Source: Planctomycetota bacterium
GTDB lineage: Bacteria > Planctomycetota > B15-G4 > SIAN01
Direction: 5' to 3'
NCBI GenBank assembly: GCA_028289345.1
Contig: JANQQL010000042.1
Location: forward strand, 310,001 to 374,000
DNA length: 64,000 nucleotides
In this document: piece after piece, positions 19,135 through 28,874 of the stretch
Position numbering within the stretch: position 1 is the stretch's first letter
How the letters are laid out: the number at the start of each line of letters is the position of its first letter
Position numbers and translations under genes: made by a program
Notes under the pieces: model-generated
Told to the model about the DNA's origin: nothing
The model's database searches: none
The model's input: the letters and a program-made list of their open reading frames with translations, nothing else

Positions 19135-20601
19135 TCACTGGAACGCGAGGTTGGCGACGTTGCTGGCTCGGATCTTGCCGCCGGCATCGATGCCGAACGC
19201 TTGCAGGTCCAGGTTGTGCCCGGCCAGTCCCGGCGCGTTGTAGGGAACGAACACTCCCCATCCGCCGCTCGCATCGAAGGATCCGGGGAACAGTCCGACG
19301 AACAGCGGGATGCCGTCCGCCGCCACCGCATAGAGCGCGGTTGCGTTGCCCGGGGCTCCGCCGCAAGTGTCAAAGAACACGTTTTCGCCGAGGCTAGGTT
19401 CCGACGGGGTCACTCCGAGAGCCAGCGATTCGATCGGCGAGAATCCGAACACCGCGCCGGGTTCCCCGCCGAGTCCCGCAGCTCCGGTGTCGGCGATTAC
19501 CACCAGTCCATCGTGGATGTCGAGAGGAGGAGTGACTTCTCCCTCTGTGACGTCTTCGATGTAGAGCATTTGCTGTTCGACCCAGAGATTCCCTTGGCGC
19601 CGATACTGGAAGACCGCACCGGAAGTGCCGTTGGGGGCGTCGGCGGAGACGGAGTACACGACCGCGATGTCTCCATCCATCGCAACGCTGTAGCCAAAGA
19701 CGTCTCCCGACTGGCTGCTGGCGGGAATCAAGAAAGGCTGGGCCACCCACTCGGTACCCGCGAAAGAGTAAGGGAAGACTGCGCCCGAGTACGCACCCGA
19801 GCCATCGTAATCCGGCGTGCCAACGAGAAGGTGATCCCCCGCCATCGCGAGATCGAATCCAAACTTGTCGTCAGGTTCGAGATCGGGAGCGACCAGTTTG
19901 TCGATCATCGCCCAGAGGATGCCGGAGCCCTCGTAAACATAGACGGCTCCTCGAGAGTCGTTGTCTCCAATCGCGGATACCGCCAGTCGGTTGCCATCGA
20001 TGGCGACCGATCGGCCAAAGTTGCCACCGGCGAAAGGCGGCTTCAGAGTTCGCTTGCTCGACCAATTGCCCGATGACAATCCAAAGATCTCGACTTCGCC
20101 AAGGAACTGCTTGCCGATGACCATCAAGCCAGCGTCGGCGTCGATCGACACGTCTCGGCCGATCTCACCGTTCACTTCAGTGCCCTCGATGATCTGCACG
20201 GGATTCCACAGAGCACCGTCGTAGTGATACAGATGCACGCGACCTCGGTCGTCGTTCCACTTGGGCTCCGAGATCGAGAGCCAGTCTCCATCCGTTTCCA
20301 CGTCGAAACCAAATTCTCCGCCGATGCCGAGGTCGGGTGGCGAGATCTTGACCTCCTGGAAGACGGGGCCCCGGGTGTACACGTAGGCGGCGCCATCTCC
20401 GTCGGCGAGGGCTCCTCGAGCGCCGACCGCGATCCAGTCGTCCGAGAGGGACACGTCGTAGCCAAACCCTTGGTGATGAAACCCGTCGGAAGCGGCCAAG
20501 CGGAACGACTCCGTTTGTGCGCACTGCCCGGCGCGGGCCGAGGGGGCGGAAATCAGGGCGCTGACGAGCAACAACGAGACAGGGAAGAATCGAGCAAACA
20601 T
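19135..20601 (-). CDS. Exported FG-GAP beta-propeller-like protein
   Basis: 488 residues. MFARFFPVSLLLVSALISAP is a signal peptide with cleavage near ARAGQ. About six FG-GAP-like blades follow, each beginning FGxSVAxxGD and ending in a GAVYVY-type strand (for example FGRSVAIDGNRLAVSAIGD and FGFDLAMAGDHLLVGTPDYD). The last 95 residues form a separate beta domain (GGAPGNATALYAVA ... GLAGHNLDLQAFG) of a kind often found at the end of exported planctomycete proteins. I chose ATG 20601 because AAGGAGA lies 8 nt upstream. Probably an extracellular or surface protein; binding partner unknown. A strong terminator follows. Confidence 0.82.
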   Translation of the reverse strand: MFARFFPVSLLLVSALISAPSARAGQCAQTESFRLAASDGFHHQGFGYDVSLSDDWIAVGARGALADGDGAAYVYTRGPVFQEVKISPPDLGIGGEFGFDVETDGDWLSISEPKWNDDRGRVHLYHYDGALWNPVQIIEGTEVNGEIGRDVSIDADAGLMVIGKQFLGEVEIFGLSSGNWSSKRTLKPPFAGGNFGRSVAIDGNRLAVSAIGDNDSRGAVYVYEGSGILWAMIDKLVAPDLEPDDKFGFDLAMAGDHLLVGTPDYDGSGAYSGAVFPYSFAGTEWVAQPFLIPASSQSGDVFGYSVAMDGDIAVVYSVSADAPNGTSGAVFQYRRQGNLWVEQQMLYIEDVTEGEVTPPLDIHDGLVVIADTGAAGLGGEPGAVFGFSPIESLALGVTPSEPSLGENVFFDTCGGAPGNATALYAVAADGIPLFVGLFPGSFDASGGWGVFVPYNAPGLAGHNLDLQAFGIDAGGKIRASNVANLAFQ

Positions 20602-21046
20602 GGGTGGTCTCCTTCGGTGGCAAGGGTTCGGGGGGAGGAGACCGGCGATTTCCCAGCGCCGGCTCCGGGCCGATCCGTGGCTCCCACTTGGGGAACGGGT
20701 CGGAGTGGCCAGCGACGCGCCGTGGAAAGAAGACACCGGCCAGGAAAAAGGGGGATTCGGTCCCCCCGGCTCCCGCGCCAGGGTGGCACGCCACCGAAAA
20801 ACTCCCCAGGGGAGAGTCGCGGCAACGAAGGTTGAGGCCATGGTCCGGGCCGGATTCGCTCGAGATTGGGGAGGTCGATCCGCGGGCGCCGGCCCTGTGG
20901 GTGGAGATTGGTCCCGGTGAGAGAGCTGAGAAGACTCGGGGAGCCGAGGCCGTGGGGGCGGAGCCCGTGCCGCCTGTGATCAGACAAAGGAAGTGACGAT
21001 TCCGCCCGATCTGGTCCCAGCCGCCCCGGGCAGTCTCCCGGAAATG

Positions 21047-21083
21047 CCAGAAGGGCCGCCCTTGCCCGGGGCGACCCTTCTGG
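21047..21083. repeat. Strong inverted repeat (terminator-like hairpin)
   Basis: CCAGAAGGG (21047-21055) pairs with CCCTTCTGG (21075-21083), and CGCCC (21057-21061) pairs with GGGCG (21069-21073), giving a 14-bp stem with one mismatch and a 7-nt loop. Neither side is followed by a T-run, so Rho-independent termination is uncertain. Confidence 0.6.
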
Positions 21084-21214
21084 TGTCAGGTTAGTTTGAC
21101 CTAGTCCTGCGGGAAAGCTTGCTGCTTACTGCGTTACTGAGAACTGCTTTGCCTAGCTTGCTCGATTCTTGAGGTCTTTGCCGGTACCCAGTTTCGATCA
21201 GCTTGGAGGGTTAC

Positions 21215-21243
21215 AACACCCGTCTAAGAGAGCAACGGGTGTT
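21215..21243. repeat. Perfect 9-bp inverted repeat
   Basis: AACACCCGT (21215-21223) and ACGGGTGTT (21235-21243) with an 11-nt loop, about 200 nt beyond the stop of the regulator at 21441. It may end that operon's transcript or belong to an RNA in this region. Confidence 0.5.
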
Positions 21244-21440
21244 CCATTCGGCGGGCCTTTGACAGAAAAAAGCCAGAAACTCTCCAAGTCTGTCGTAAGT
21301 CGTTTTCTTACAGGTGAATAGGTTTTGCGCGGCGAAATCGTCGCAGGACTCGCGGCTCGCCGAAAGGGGACCCCCGCCCGGCCTGAGACATCTTGTCCCA
21401 CCCCGAATAGGACGCTTGGCCCCGGATGGGCCGCGATGGC

Positions 21441-22826
21441 TCAGGACCCCGGTTCCCCCTCGACGCCGTACTCGATGAGCTTGCGGTACAGGGTGCGGCG
21501 GTTGATCCCAAGAACCTCGGCGGTTTTCCCCCGGTGCCGATTGCACTCCTCGAAAACCCGCAGGATGTGAGCCTTCTCCAGATCGGCCAGAGACTCCAGG
21601 GAGCCCCCGTCGCTCTTGCCGGGTTGCGAGGGATCCACGGGGAGCGTCACCGAGTGATCTTCGGTGACGTCCGCAGGGAGGTCCTCCCACTGGATCTGGG
21701 GAGACGACGCCAGAATCGCCGCGCGCTCCATGGCGTGTTCCAGCTCGCGAACGTTGCCGGGCCAGGCGTGGGCTTCGAGAGCACCCATTGCCTCTTCGGT
21801 GAACCCGGTGAGCGTCTTGCCAAAGCGAGCCGCGGTCTTTTCCAAGAAGTAATTGGCGAGGAGCGGGATGTCCCCGGTGCGTTCGCGAAGGGCGGGCAGG
21901 TGAATCGTCATCACGTGCAGCCGGTAATAGAAGTCCTGACGGAAATTGCCCTTCTCGACTTCTTGTTTGAGGTCGGCGTTGGTCGCGCCCACGATGCGCA
22001 CGTCCACCTTGCGGACCTTGCGTTCCCCCAGACGCAGGAACTCGCCGGTTTCCAACACGCGCAGCAGCCGGGATTGCATGGACAAGCTGATGTTGCCGAT
22101 CTCGTCCAAGAACAACGTGCCCTGGTCGGCGGCTTCGAACAGTCCCTGGGAGTTCTTGTCCGCGCCGGTGAACGCGCCCTTGGCATGGCCGAACAGTTCG
22201 CTCTCCAACAAGGTGTCGGGCATGGCGCCGCAGTTGATGGGAATGAACATCTGCGAGGCGCGGGGGCTGCGATCGTGGATCTCTCGCGCGATGAGCTCTT
22301 TGCCGGTGCCGGTTTCTCCCAGGATCAAAGCGGTGGAAGGCGTCGGAGCGATGCGATCGACCATCTCCAGCACTTTGCGAAAGGAGTCACTGTCTCCGAT
22401 CAGATGGGTGGGAGCGTGACGTGCCTTGACTCCTCGTTCCAGTCGCTGAGTGCGATCGCGAAGCCTCTTCTTTTCCAGGGCTTGAGAAACGGTAATCCGC
22501 ACTTCGTCGAGTTCGAAGGGTTTCGACAGATAGTCGTGGGCACCTTTCTTCACGGCGTCGACCGCGGAAGACACCGTGGCGTAACCGGTGATGATGATCA
22601 CTTCGATTTCCGGGTGCTCTTCTTTGATTCGCCCCAGAAGTTCCAGCCCATCCATACCCGGCATGCGAACATCGGAGCAAACCACGTCCACCACCACGTC
22701 CTGCAAGGTCGCCAAGGCCTTGTCCGCGCTCTCGGCGGTCGCTACCTCGTAGCCCTCTTCGCCGAGGATTTCGGACAAACCGAGGCGGATGGCTTCTTCA
22801 TCGTCGACCACGAGAATGCGTGGCAT
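21441..22826 (-). CDS. NtrC-family sigma-54-dependent response regulator
   Basis: 461 residues. The receiver has phosphoacceptor Asp52 (CSDVRMPGMDG) and Lys102 (LSKPF). The AAA+ domain has Walker A GETGTGKE at 170-177, a canonical GAFTGA loop at 217-222 and FLDEIG. A Fis-type helix-turn-helix closes the protein (RGKTAEVLGINRRTLYRKL). It is the third gene of a leftward operon after an exported ASPIC/UnbV protein and a membrane histidine kinase (29-nt gap), which is its evident partner. Once phosphorylated it would activate sigma-54 promoters; its targets were not found in the window. Confidence 0.95.
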   Translation of the reverse strand: MPRILVVDDEEAIRLGLSEILGEEGYEVATAESADKALATLQDVVVDVVCSDVRMPGMDGLELLGRIKEEHPEIEVIIITGYATVSSAVDAVKKGAHDYLSKPFELDEVRITVSQALEKKRLRDRTQRLERGVKARHAPTHLIGDSDSFRKVLEMVDRIAPTPSTALILGETGTGKELIAREIHDRSPRASQMFIPINCGAMPDTLLESELFGHAKGAFTGADKNSQGLFEAADQGTLFLDEIGNISLSMQSRLLRVLETGEFLRLGERKVRKVDVRIVGATNADLKQEVEKGNFRQDFYYRLHVMTIHLPALRERTGDIPLLANYFLEKTAARFGKTLTGFTEEAMGALEAHAWPGNVRELEHAMERAAILASSPQIQWEDLPADVTEDHSVTLPVDPSQPGKSDGGSLESLADLEKAHILRVFEECNRHRGKTAEVLGINRRTLYRKLIEYGVEGEPGS

Positions 22827-22855
22827 GGGTTCTTTCCTGGTTTGTTGAGCAGAGC

Positions 22856-25234
22856 CTACGGCCCGTCCGCCACAGGCAACTCGAATTCGAAGCGTGCCCC
22901 TCCGTGCGGCGCGTTGCTCGCCGACAGAACACCGCGGTGCTCTTTGAGTATGCCGTATGAAACCGAGAGACCGAGGCCTGTGCCTTCTCCCGGCGCCTTG
23001 GTGGTGAAGAAGGGCTCGAACAGATGGGGGAGAACGTCGGCCGGGATTCCCGGGCCGGTGTCTTCGACCTGCACCCGTAGCGAGGGGCCTCCCCCGGCGA
23101 GATTTCCCACGTCCAGGTGCTCGGCACGAACGTGGATCTTGCCTCCCGAGTTCAGCGAGTGGGCAGCGTTCAAGAGTAGGTTGAGAACGACTTGGCCGAT
23201 CTGCTGGGCGTTTCCTTGCACTGAAGGAAGATGGGCCGCGACCTCGATCGAGAGTTCGGTGTTCTGGCGGCGCGTCCGTTCGCGAATCAATCCCGCGGTG
23301 TCTTCCACGACCTTGCCTAGGTCGAACGATTCGAACTCGGTCGGGGCGGAGCGGGAGAAATCGAGCAAACCCTTGGTGATGCCAGCCACGCGTCGTGCCT
23401 GATCGACGATCTTCTCCAGCTTGTCGACATCGACATGCCCTTGCTGGGCTTTCTCGAGAGTTCGCTGGGCAAACATCGTGATGATTCCCAGGGGATTGTT
23501 GATCTCGTGGGCGACCCCGGCTGCAAGTGCGCCCACCGACGACAGCCGCTCGGCCTTGATGAGCTGGGCCTCCGTCGCCTTGCGCTCGCTGACGTCACGA
23601 ATGATCGCACGAGCTCCTTCGCAGCGCCCGTTCAGGACCACCGGAGTGGCCGAGATCTCGATAGGAACTCGACGGTTCGATTCTCCGACGAGGAGAGCCG
23701 ACGGGTAGGAACTCAAGTTCGCTCCGTCCAACACCGACTGGAAGGCACGGCGCGTCGATTCCCGCAGATCGGGAGCCACCCACTCGAAGAAGTCACTGCC
23801 GATCAGCTCCTCGGCGTTGGTTTCGAGAACTTCCGCTTCCCGCCGATTGGCCGAGCGAATGCGTCCTTCCTGGTCGGTGATCTGGATCAAGTCCGAAGCG
23901 TTTTCGACGATGTCTGAATAGCGGGCTTCGGATTCGACGATTCCTTCGTGGGCTTCCTTCAATTCGTTGAGCGCTTCGCGGAGTTGCTTGGTGCGCTCCT
24001 GGATGGTGTGTTCCATGTCGTCGTAGAGGGTGCGCAGTTGGGAGGCCATGCTGTTGAACTCGGCAGCCAGCTCCTCTGCTTCGTCGCCGGTTCCCACGCT
24101 GAGCGTGTGATCCAGCTTGCCGGCGCCAATCTTGCGGGCTCCGTCCCGGAGCACTCGAAGAGGTTTCGTCAAGCGCCGGGCCACGAACGTGCCAAGTCCG
24201 AGGGCCAGCACCAGGGCTCCGGCAAGAACCGCGGAGAACACGTAGCGAAACGAAGAGACCCTTTCGAACTCGGGGGTCGTGGGATGCCGAAACGAGAGCA
24301 CCGAGAAGTTGTCGTCGCCCAAAGTCCGCAAGGGAGCGTAGGCGACGATGCTGCCCGCCGTTTCCAGGATCGCCCCGGTCTTGCCGCTGGAGGCGGGCAC
24401 GCGCATCTCCGCGGGAATCACAAAGGACGGGGCGACGCCGGCCGAAGCCAGGGGACGCAGCCGCCGATCCAGCAAGGCCACTTCCACCGCAGACCCGTCG
24501 CCACTTCGATCGATCAGATCACTGGCCAGCTCTTGGAGCACTCGTTTCCACGACAACGCAAACAGAAGGCGGCCCGTGCGCCGTCGCGAGTCGTCCTGGA
24601 TCTCCACCAGGAATACTTCAAAGGCGCCCCTCTCTCCGGCGTCCACGGTCACTCGGTGACTGGTGCGGAACGGATGTTCGAGCACCGTTTTTTGGAGCGC
24701 GCGACGGAACACCGTGTCCAGCGGTTGCTCGATCTGTCCGGACCAGACCACGGAGCCATCGTCCTGCATGGAAAGTGCCGTTCTTGGCTGGACCGACCGG
24801 TTGTTGCGATCCGCTCGCACCGTCGCCGCGATGGTGCTGATGGACTTCTGACTCAGCAGGACCAGGGTCTTTCCGGAGGGGCGCTGCTCGAGAAACGTGC
24901 GTAGTTTTTGCTGGAGCCACGCGGACCCCGCGGCGAATTCCTCTTCGGAGATCGGCGGAGTGCCGGACAGCGGTGTGATCTTTTCACAGTACTCTCGCAG
25001 ACGCTCGAGCTCGGTCAAGCTCTGGAGGTCCTCATTGACCTGATCCAGAAAATCGGAGATGCGTTGGGTCTGGGACTCGGTGGAATGAATGATCAGGCTG
25101 AGGGCTTGATCGGCAAGGGCTTCGGTTGTCTTGCGCAATGCGTAGATCGACACGGTCACTGCCGGGAGGATGGCCACCGCAACCAACACGGCCAGCAGCT
25201 TGTTGCCGATGCTCGCTTGGGTCCGGAGTCCCAT
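22856..25234 (-). CDS. Membrane sensor histidine kinase (periplasmic sensor, HAMP, PAS)
   Basis: 792 residues. The first membrane segment is at about 14-33, followed by a large extracytoplasmic sensor domain (about 35-325), a second segment at about 331-350 (VLAGALVLALGLGTFV), and HAMP to about 400. A coiled linker leads to PAS (about 440-560, ASDLIQITDQEGRIRSANRR). HisKA has the phospho-His near 576 in GVAHEINNPLGII, and HATPase motifs are NLLLNAAHSL, DTGPGI and GTGLGL. It signals from the periplasm to the sigma-54 activator downstream. Its start is 2 nt after the stop of the ASPIC/UnbV gene, so the exported protein may supply or bind the signal; that link is inferred from gene order. Confidence 0.93.
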   Translation of the reverse strand: MGLRTQASIGNKLLAVLVAVAILPAVTVSIYALRKTTEALADQALSLIIHSTESQTQRISDFLDQVNEDLQSLTELERLREYCEKITPLSGTPPISEEEFAAGSAWLQQKLRTFLEQRPSGKTLVLLSQKSISTIAATVRADRNNRSVQPRTALSMQDDGSVVWSGQIEQPLDTVFRRALQKTVLEHPFRTSHRVTVDAGERGAFEVFLVEIQDDSRRRTGRLLFALSWKRVLQELASDLIDRSGDGSAVEVALLDRRLRPLASAGVAPSFVIPAEMRVPASSGKTGAILETAGSIVAYAPLRTLGDDNFSVLSFRHPTTPEFERVSSFRYVFSAVLAGALVLALGLGTFVARRLTKPLRVLRDGARKIGAGKLDHTLSVGTGDEAEELAAEFNSMASQLRTLYDDMEHTIQERTKQLREALNELKEAHEGIVESEARYSDIVENASDLIQITDQEGRIRSANRREAEVLETNAEELIGSDFFEWVAPDLRESTRRAFQSVLDGANLSSYPSALLVGESNRRVPIEISATPVVLNGRCEGARAIIRDVSERKATEAQLIKAERLSSVGALAAGVAHEINNPLGIITMFAQRTLEKAQQGHVDVDKLEKIVDQARRVAGITKGLLDFSRSAPTEFESFDLGKVVEDTAGLIRERTRRQNTELSIEVAAHLPSVQGNAQQIGQVVLNLLLNAAHSLNSGGKIHVRAEHLDVGNLAGGGPSLRVQVEDTGPGIPADVLPHLFEPFFTTKAPGEGTGLGLSVSYGILKEHRGVLSASNAPHGGARFEFELPVADGP

Positions 25235-25236
25235 GG

Positions 25237-27087
25237 TTAGCGCACCGATCCCGTGTCCGGACCGAGGCGCATGTCGAAGCCGACGAAGTCCGGGCTTTGC
25301 TCCGAGTCTTTGTAGGGAGGTGGATACTTGATCTTCAGCTTGTCCACCTGGGAGGCGTCATCGGCTCCGAAGAAGAGCATGAAGGGAGGCTGGCTGAGGT
25401 AGGAGCCGCCGGAGATGATTTCTCGGGTTTGCTGGACGCCGGCACAAATCACTTCCACGTGAGTGCCGATGGCGTCCCGGCGAACCCCTCGCAGTCGCAG
25501 ATTCAGGCGGAGGGATTTTCGCCGTTGCAGGGCGTTGGCGAGGACCACGGCGGGACCGTTGTTCTGGGCGATGACCAGGTCCAGATCTCCATCCAGGTCG
25601 AGGTCGCCGGCGACCAATCCCCGGGCGTTGTACTTCTCCTCGAGGGGTTGTCCCGCGCCTTGGGTGACATCGACGAACCCCGCGCCCCGCAGGTTGTGAT
25701 ACAGGTAGATTGGTTCCGGTGAGCAGGTCAGGCTTCCGTCGATCGGCCGGTCCAAGCCGTGGGCGACCACGACGTCTTGGTAGCCGTCCGCATCGAAGTC
25801 GAAGAACGCAGCTCCGCGTCCGAGGGGCGCTTCGGTCTGATCCCCGAGGCCGTAGCGATGACCTCGGTCCTCGAACAGAATCTCGTTTTCGTCGAAGCTG
25901 CCGGGAGAACTCAGCGAGGCCAAGAACAAGGAAGCAGGTTCGTTGCGGCCGTTGGGAATCAGGAAATCCAGGTCCCCGTCCGCGTCGACGTCGCCCCGCA
26001 GGATGGCCATTCCCGAGCGGACGTCATCCAGTCCGACATCGGCGAGCAAGAACGGGGGGCGATCCGGATGTCCCCCTTGGTTCAAGTACAGTGCATTGGC
26101 GGCGAACTCATGGGTGACGTACAGATCCGGGGCGCGATTGTGGATCTGCAGGAATGCCGCACTCATGGTGCGCATGGAACGCGAGGAGAGTCCCGCCGCG
26201 GCGGTGACTTCGACGAAGGTTCCATCCCCGTTGTTGCGGTACAGGCGGTCGGCTTGGGGGGAGAAGCGGCGGGCAATGAAGCGGTCGTCGAATTCGCGGG
26301 AGGGCCCATTGTCCGGTTCCGGCTCGACGCTCACGAAGTTGGCCACGTACAAGTCGAGGTCGCCGTCCAAGTCGTAGTCGCCGAAACTGGCAGAGGTGGA
26401 GAACTCCGGGACCGACACGGCGGTGACCCCGGAAGAAGCCTGGGGGGGAGGGCCGGCTCGGACCTCTCCGGAAGCTCCCGGCGATGCCGAAACGAAATGG
26501 TATTCCCCGCCGGCAACCCCGGCACGGGCAGTGACATCCAGGTAGCGGATTCCGTTTTCGGTCCGCACTCCCTTCAGTAACAAGTTGGGGCCGAAGGCGG
26601 TGATGAACAAGTCCAACACGTCATCGTTGTCGAAGTCCCCGGCACACACCCCGAGCGCCGAGCCCTGCCAGACGATTCCTGCCGCCGCGGTGATGTCTTC
26701 GAAAAGCAGCTCGCCCGTCTCTTGAAAGAGGTTTCGATGGATCGAAACCCCGGTGGGGCTGACGGGTCCTCCCAGCAGCACGAGGTCCAGGTCTTCGTCG
26801 TCATCGAGGTCGAGCAGGCCCAGGCCGGGCCCCAGGGTGTCTGCGATGGAGTGAATGCCATTGGTGGCATGGCGAAAATCGAACAAACCGACCTCGTGGG
26901 TGACGTCGATGAACTCGACGCCCGCGTCCACCAGGGAAGCGTGACTGAACGTGGTTTCGCGCACCATGGAACGGGACGGGATGGAGCCGAAGCCAAGCCA
27001 GAAGAAGGTAGCCAGGGAGAGCAGTCCTGCGGTCATCAGACCCAGGGCCAGTCGAGCGTCGGTTGCCATTCCCATCGAGTTCTTCAT
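25237..27087 (-). CDS. Exported FG-GAP/ASPIC-UnbV repeat protein
   Basis: 616 residues. There is an N-terminal hydrophobic segment (about 13-33; signal peptide or anchor). Repeated FG-GAP/VCBS units with Ca-binding DxDxDGxxD-like loops follow (LLDLDDDEDLDLVLLG, GDFDNDDVLDLFITA, GDYDLDGDLDLYVAN, GDVDADGDLDFLIPN). The C-terminal ASPIC/UnbV domain (about 530-600) has LRLNLRLRGVRRDAIGTHVE and GGSYLSQPP. These CRTAC1-like proteins are extracellular and bind calcium; function is generally unknown. First gene of an operon with a membrane histidine kinase (2-nt gap) and an NtrC-type regulator, which points to a sensing role. The start is uncertain between ATG 27087 and ATG 27075. Confidence 0.85.
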   Translation of the reverse strand: MKNSMGMATDARLALGLMTAGLLSLATFFWLGFGSIPSRSMVRETTFSHASLVDAGVEFIDVTHEVGLFDFRHATNGIHSIADTLGPGLGLLDLDDDEDLDLVLLGGPVSPTGVSIHRNLFQETGELLFEDITAAAGIVWQGSALGVCAGDFDNDDVLDLFITAFGPNLLLKGVRTENGIRYLDVTARAGVAGGEYHFVSASPGASGEVRAGPPPQASSGVTAVSVPEFSTSASFGDYDLDGDLDLYVANFVSVEPEPDNGPSREFDDRFIARRFSPQADRLYRNNGDGTFVEVTAAAGLSSRSMRTMSAAFLQIHNRAPDLYVTHEFAANALYLNQGGHPDRPPFLLADVGLDDVRSGMAILRGDVDADGDLDFLIPNGRNEPASLFLASLSSPGSFDENEILFEDRGHRYGLGDQTEAPLGRGAAFFDFDADGYQDVVVAHGLDRPIDGSLTCSPEPIYLYHNLRGAGFVDVTQGAGQPLEEKYNARGLVAGDLDLDGDLDLVIAQNNGPAVVLANALQRRKSLRLNLRLRGVRRDAIGTHVEVICAGVQQTREIISGGSYLSQPPFMLFFGADDASQVDKLKIKYPPPYKDSEQSPDFVGFDMRLGPDTGSVR

Positions 27088-27488
27088 CGGCGAAGCGCTT
27101 GTTCCTCCCGAGGTTACCCCGGACCCTTCGGAGCAATTGCAGCGAATGCTCCGTGGTCCGTTTCCGGATCATCGACCGATCGGTTGTGGTTCCCGCGGCC
27201 AGATCTCGGGGCGCGGTTCGCCCGGAGATGGTCGGGGGTCCGGCCGCCAAGGTCTCGTTGGCACCCGCGGCGCCTTGCGGTTTGGCCGTGGCGAATGGCC
27301 GAGCGTTGCTGGATTGCCCGGTCGGTCGAGGTTTCTCAAGCAACATCGGGGCCAGTCGCTTCGGGGACTTCAGCCACGAGGCTCCCTGCGGTAGGCTGAT
27401 CGAGTTCTCTTGCGGTCGGCCGGGATTTCCCCCTCTGCACAGGGCTCACCCCGGCGCCCGCGAACCCCCGCATCTCGTGAGGCTTTCC
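27088..27488. other. Divergent promoter region, no gene seen
   Basis: 401 bases between the leftward UnbV operon and the rightward cystathionine beta-synthase gene. The frame of the latter stays open upstream, but the peptide it would add is low-complexity and unlike the enzyme. No clear promoter element or repeat was recognised. Confidence 0.4.
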
Positions 27489-28874
27489 ATGACCGAAGTC
27501 CTTCCCAGCATTCTCGAATCGATCCGTGAGACCCCGGTGGTTCGGTTGTCTCGGATCGCCCAGAAGTTCTCCTGCGAAGTGCTGGCCAAGTGCGAGTTCC
27601 TGAACGCGGGCGGATCGGTCAAGGACCGGATTGCCGTTCGAATGATCGAAGAGGCCGAATCCAGCGGTCGCATCAAGCCGGGGGATACGTTGATCGAACC
27701 CACCTCCGGCAACACCGGCATCGGTTTGGCGCTGGCGGCGGCGATCAAAGGCTATCGAATGATCATCACCATGCCCGAGAAGATGAGTCGGGAGAAGCAG
27801 GTGGTGCTGGAGGCCTTGGGAGCCGAGATCATTCGCACGCCAACCGAGGCGGCGTTCGACGATCCGGAGAGCCACATCGGTGTTGCCAATCGTCTGCGCG
27901 AGGTGATTCCCAACGCCCACATCCTGGATCAGTACTCCAATCCCAACAATCCCGATGCTCATTACTACGGAACGGGCGCCGAGATCGTGCGTCAGGTGGA
28001 CGGCAAGCTGGACGCTTTGATCGCGTCTGCCGGAACCGGAGGAACGATCACGGGAATTGCTCGTCGAGTCAAAGAGGACATCCCCGATTGCAAGATCATC
28101 GGCGTCGACCCCGAAGGATCGATTCTGGCTGGCCCCAGCGAGGTCAAATCGTACAAGGTCGAAGGGATCGGCTACGACTTCATCCCCGATGTTTTGAATC
28201 GTGACATCGTCGACGAGTGGATCAAGTCGAACGACCGAGACTCGTTCCTGGCGGCGCGCAATCTGATTCGCCAGGAAGGGTTGCTCGTGGGCGGGTCGTC
28301 CGGGTCGGCCATGTGGGCCGCTCTCCAGGTGGCGGCTCGCTACGGAGAAGGACAACGCATCTTGGTGATCTTGCCGGACTCGGTGCGCAACTACATGACC
28401 AAGTTCATGGATCCTCTGTGGATGCGCGAAAACGGGTTCGTGGAACAAGACTGGGCGGTCGGCTCGATCGGCGAACTGCTTCGCTCGCTTCCCCAACGCC
28501 CCGTCATCTCGGTGAACGTCGAAGACGACCTGGGCAGCGCGGTGCAAGCCATGAAGAATGGGGGGATTTCCCAGGTGCCGGTGCTGGACGACGGACGGCT
28601 GGCGGGAATCCTGACGGAATCCGATGTGCTCGGTGGTTTGGTGGATGGGCACTTCCAGCTCGAGTTGAGCGTGGCGGAAGCCATGACTCGCCAAGTGAGC
28701 ACGGTGGTGGAGTCCGACCCCGCCAACCAGCTTCCGGACCTGTTTGGGCGCAATGAGGTCGCCATTGTCGTGGACGGCGATCGGCGGGTGTTGGGGCTGC
28801 TGACGAAGATCGACTTGGTGGACTACTTGACCCGCGGTGCTTCCCTTAGGAATGCGACGAGGGAGAACCACTGA
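27489..28874 (+). CDS. Cystathionine beta-synthase with C-terminal CBS pair
   Basis: 461 residues. The fold-type II PLP domain (1-325) has the PLP lysine Lys45 in GGSVKDR, the substrate-binding PTSGNTG at 71-77 and the Gly-rich ASAGTGGTITG. Two CBS domains (about 335-461) complete a layout like the eukaryotic enzyme. It would condense serine and homocysteine to cystathionine (transsulfuration); a cysteine synthase role is the main alternative, but the CBS pair and motifs favour cystathionine beta-synthase. ATG 27489 follows GTGAGG with 6-nt spacing. Its 3' end overlaps the convergent TPR gene by 29 nt. Confidence 0.88.
   Translation: MTEVLPSILESIRETPVVRLSRIAQKFSCEVLAKCEFLNAGGSVKDRIAVRMIEEAESSGRIKPGDTLIEPTSGNTGIGLALAAAIKGYRMIITMPEKMSREKQVVLEALGAEIIRTPTEAAFDDPESHIGVANRLREVIPNAHILDQYSNPNNPDAHYYGTGAEIVRQVDGKLDALIASAGTGGTITGIARRVKEDIPDCKIIGVDPEGSILAGPSEVKSYKVEGIGYDFIPDVLNRDIVDEWIKSNDRDSFLAARNLIRQEGLLVGGSSGSAMWAALQVAARYGEGQRILVILPDSVRNYMTKFMDPLWMRENGFVEQDWAVGSIGELLRSLPQRPVISVNVEDDLGSAVQAMKNGGISQVPVLDDGRLAGILTESDVLGGLVDGHFQLELSVAEAMTRQVSTVVESDPANQLPDLFGRNEVAIVVDGDRRVLGLLTKIDLVDYLTRGASLRNATRENH

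Larger units (their letters stand above)
20602..21440. other. Long gene-free region with hairpins; possible small RNA
   Basis: 839 bases between two leftward genes. No protein-like open frame with a ribosome site was found. Bases 21084-21330 are visibly less GC-rich than the surroundings. The two perfect or near-perfect inverted repeats listed separately lie in it. It must hold the promoter of the FG-GAP gene and may encode a structured RNA. Confidence 0.45.

Noticed and set aside
27257..27280. Possible sigma-54 element before cystathionine beta-synthase
   Set aside because: TTGGCAC is present, but the next TTGC is 10 nt away where 4-5 are required.
27063..27488. N-terminal extension of cystathionine beta-synthase
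   Set aside because: The extra 142 residues are unlike the family; ATG 27489 has a GTGAGG site and gives the normal length.
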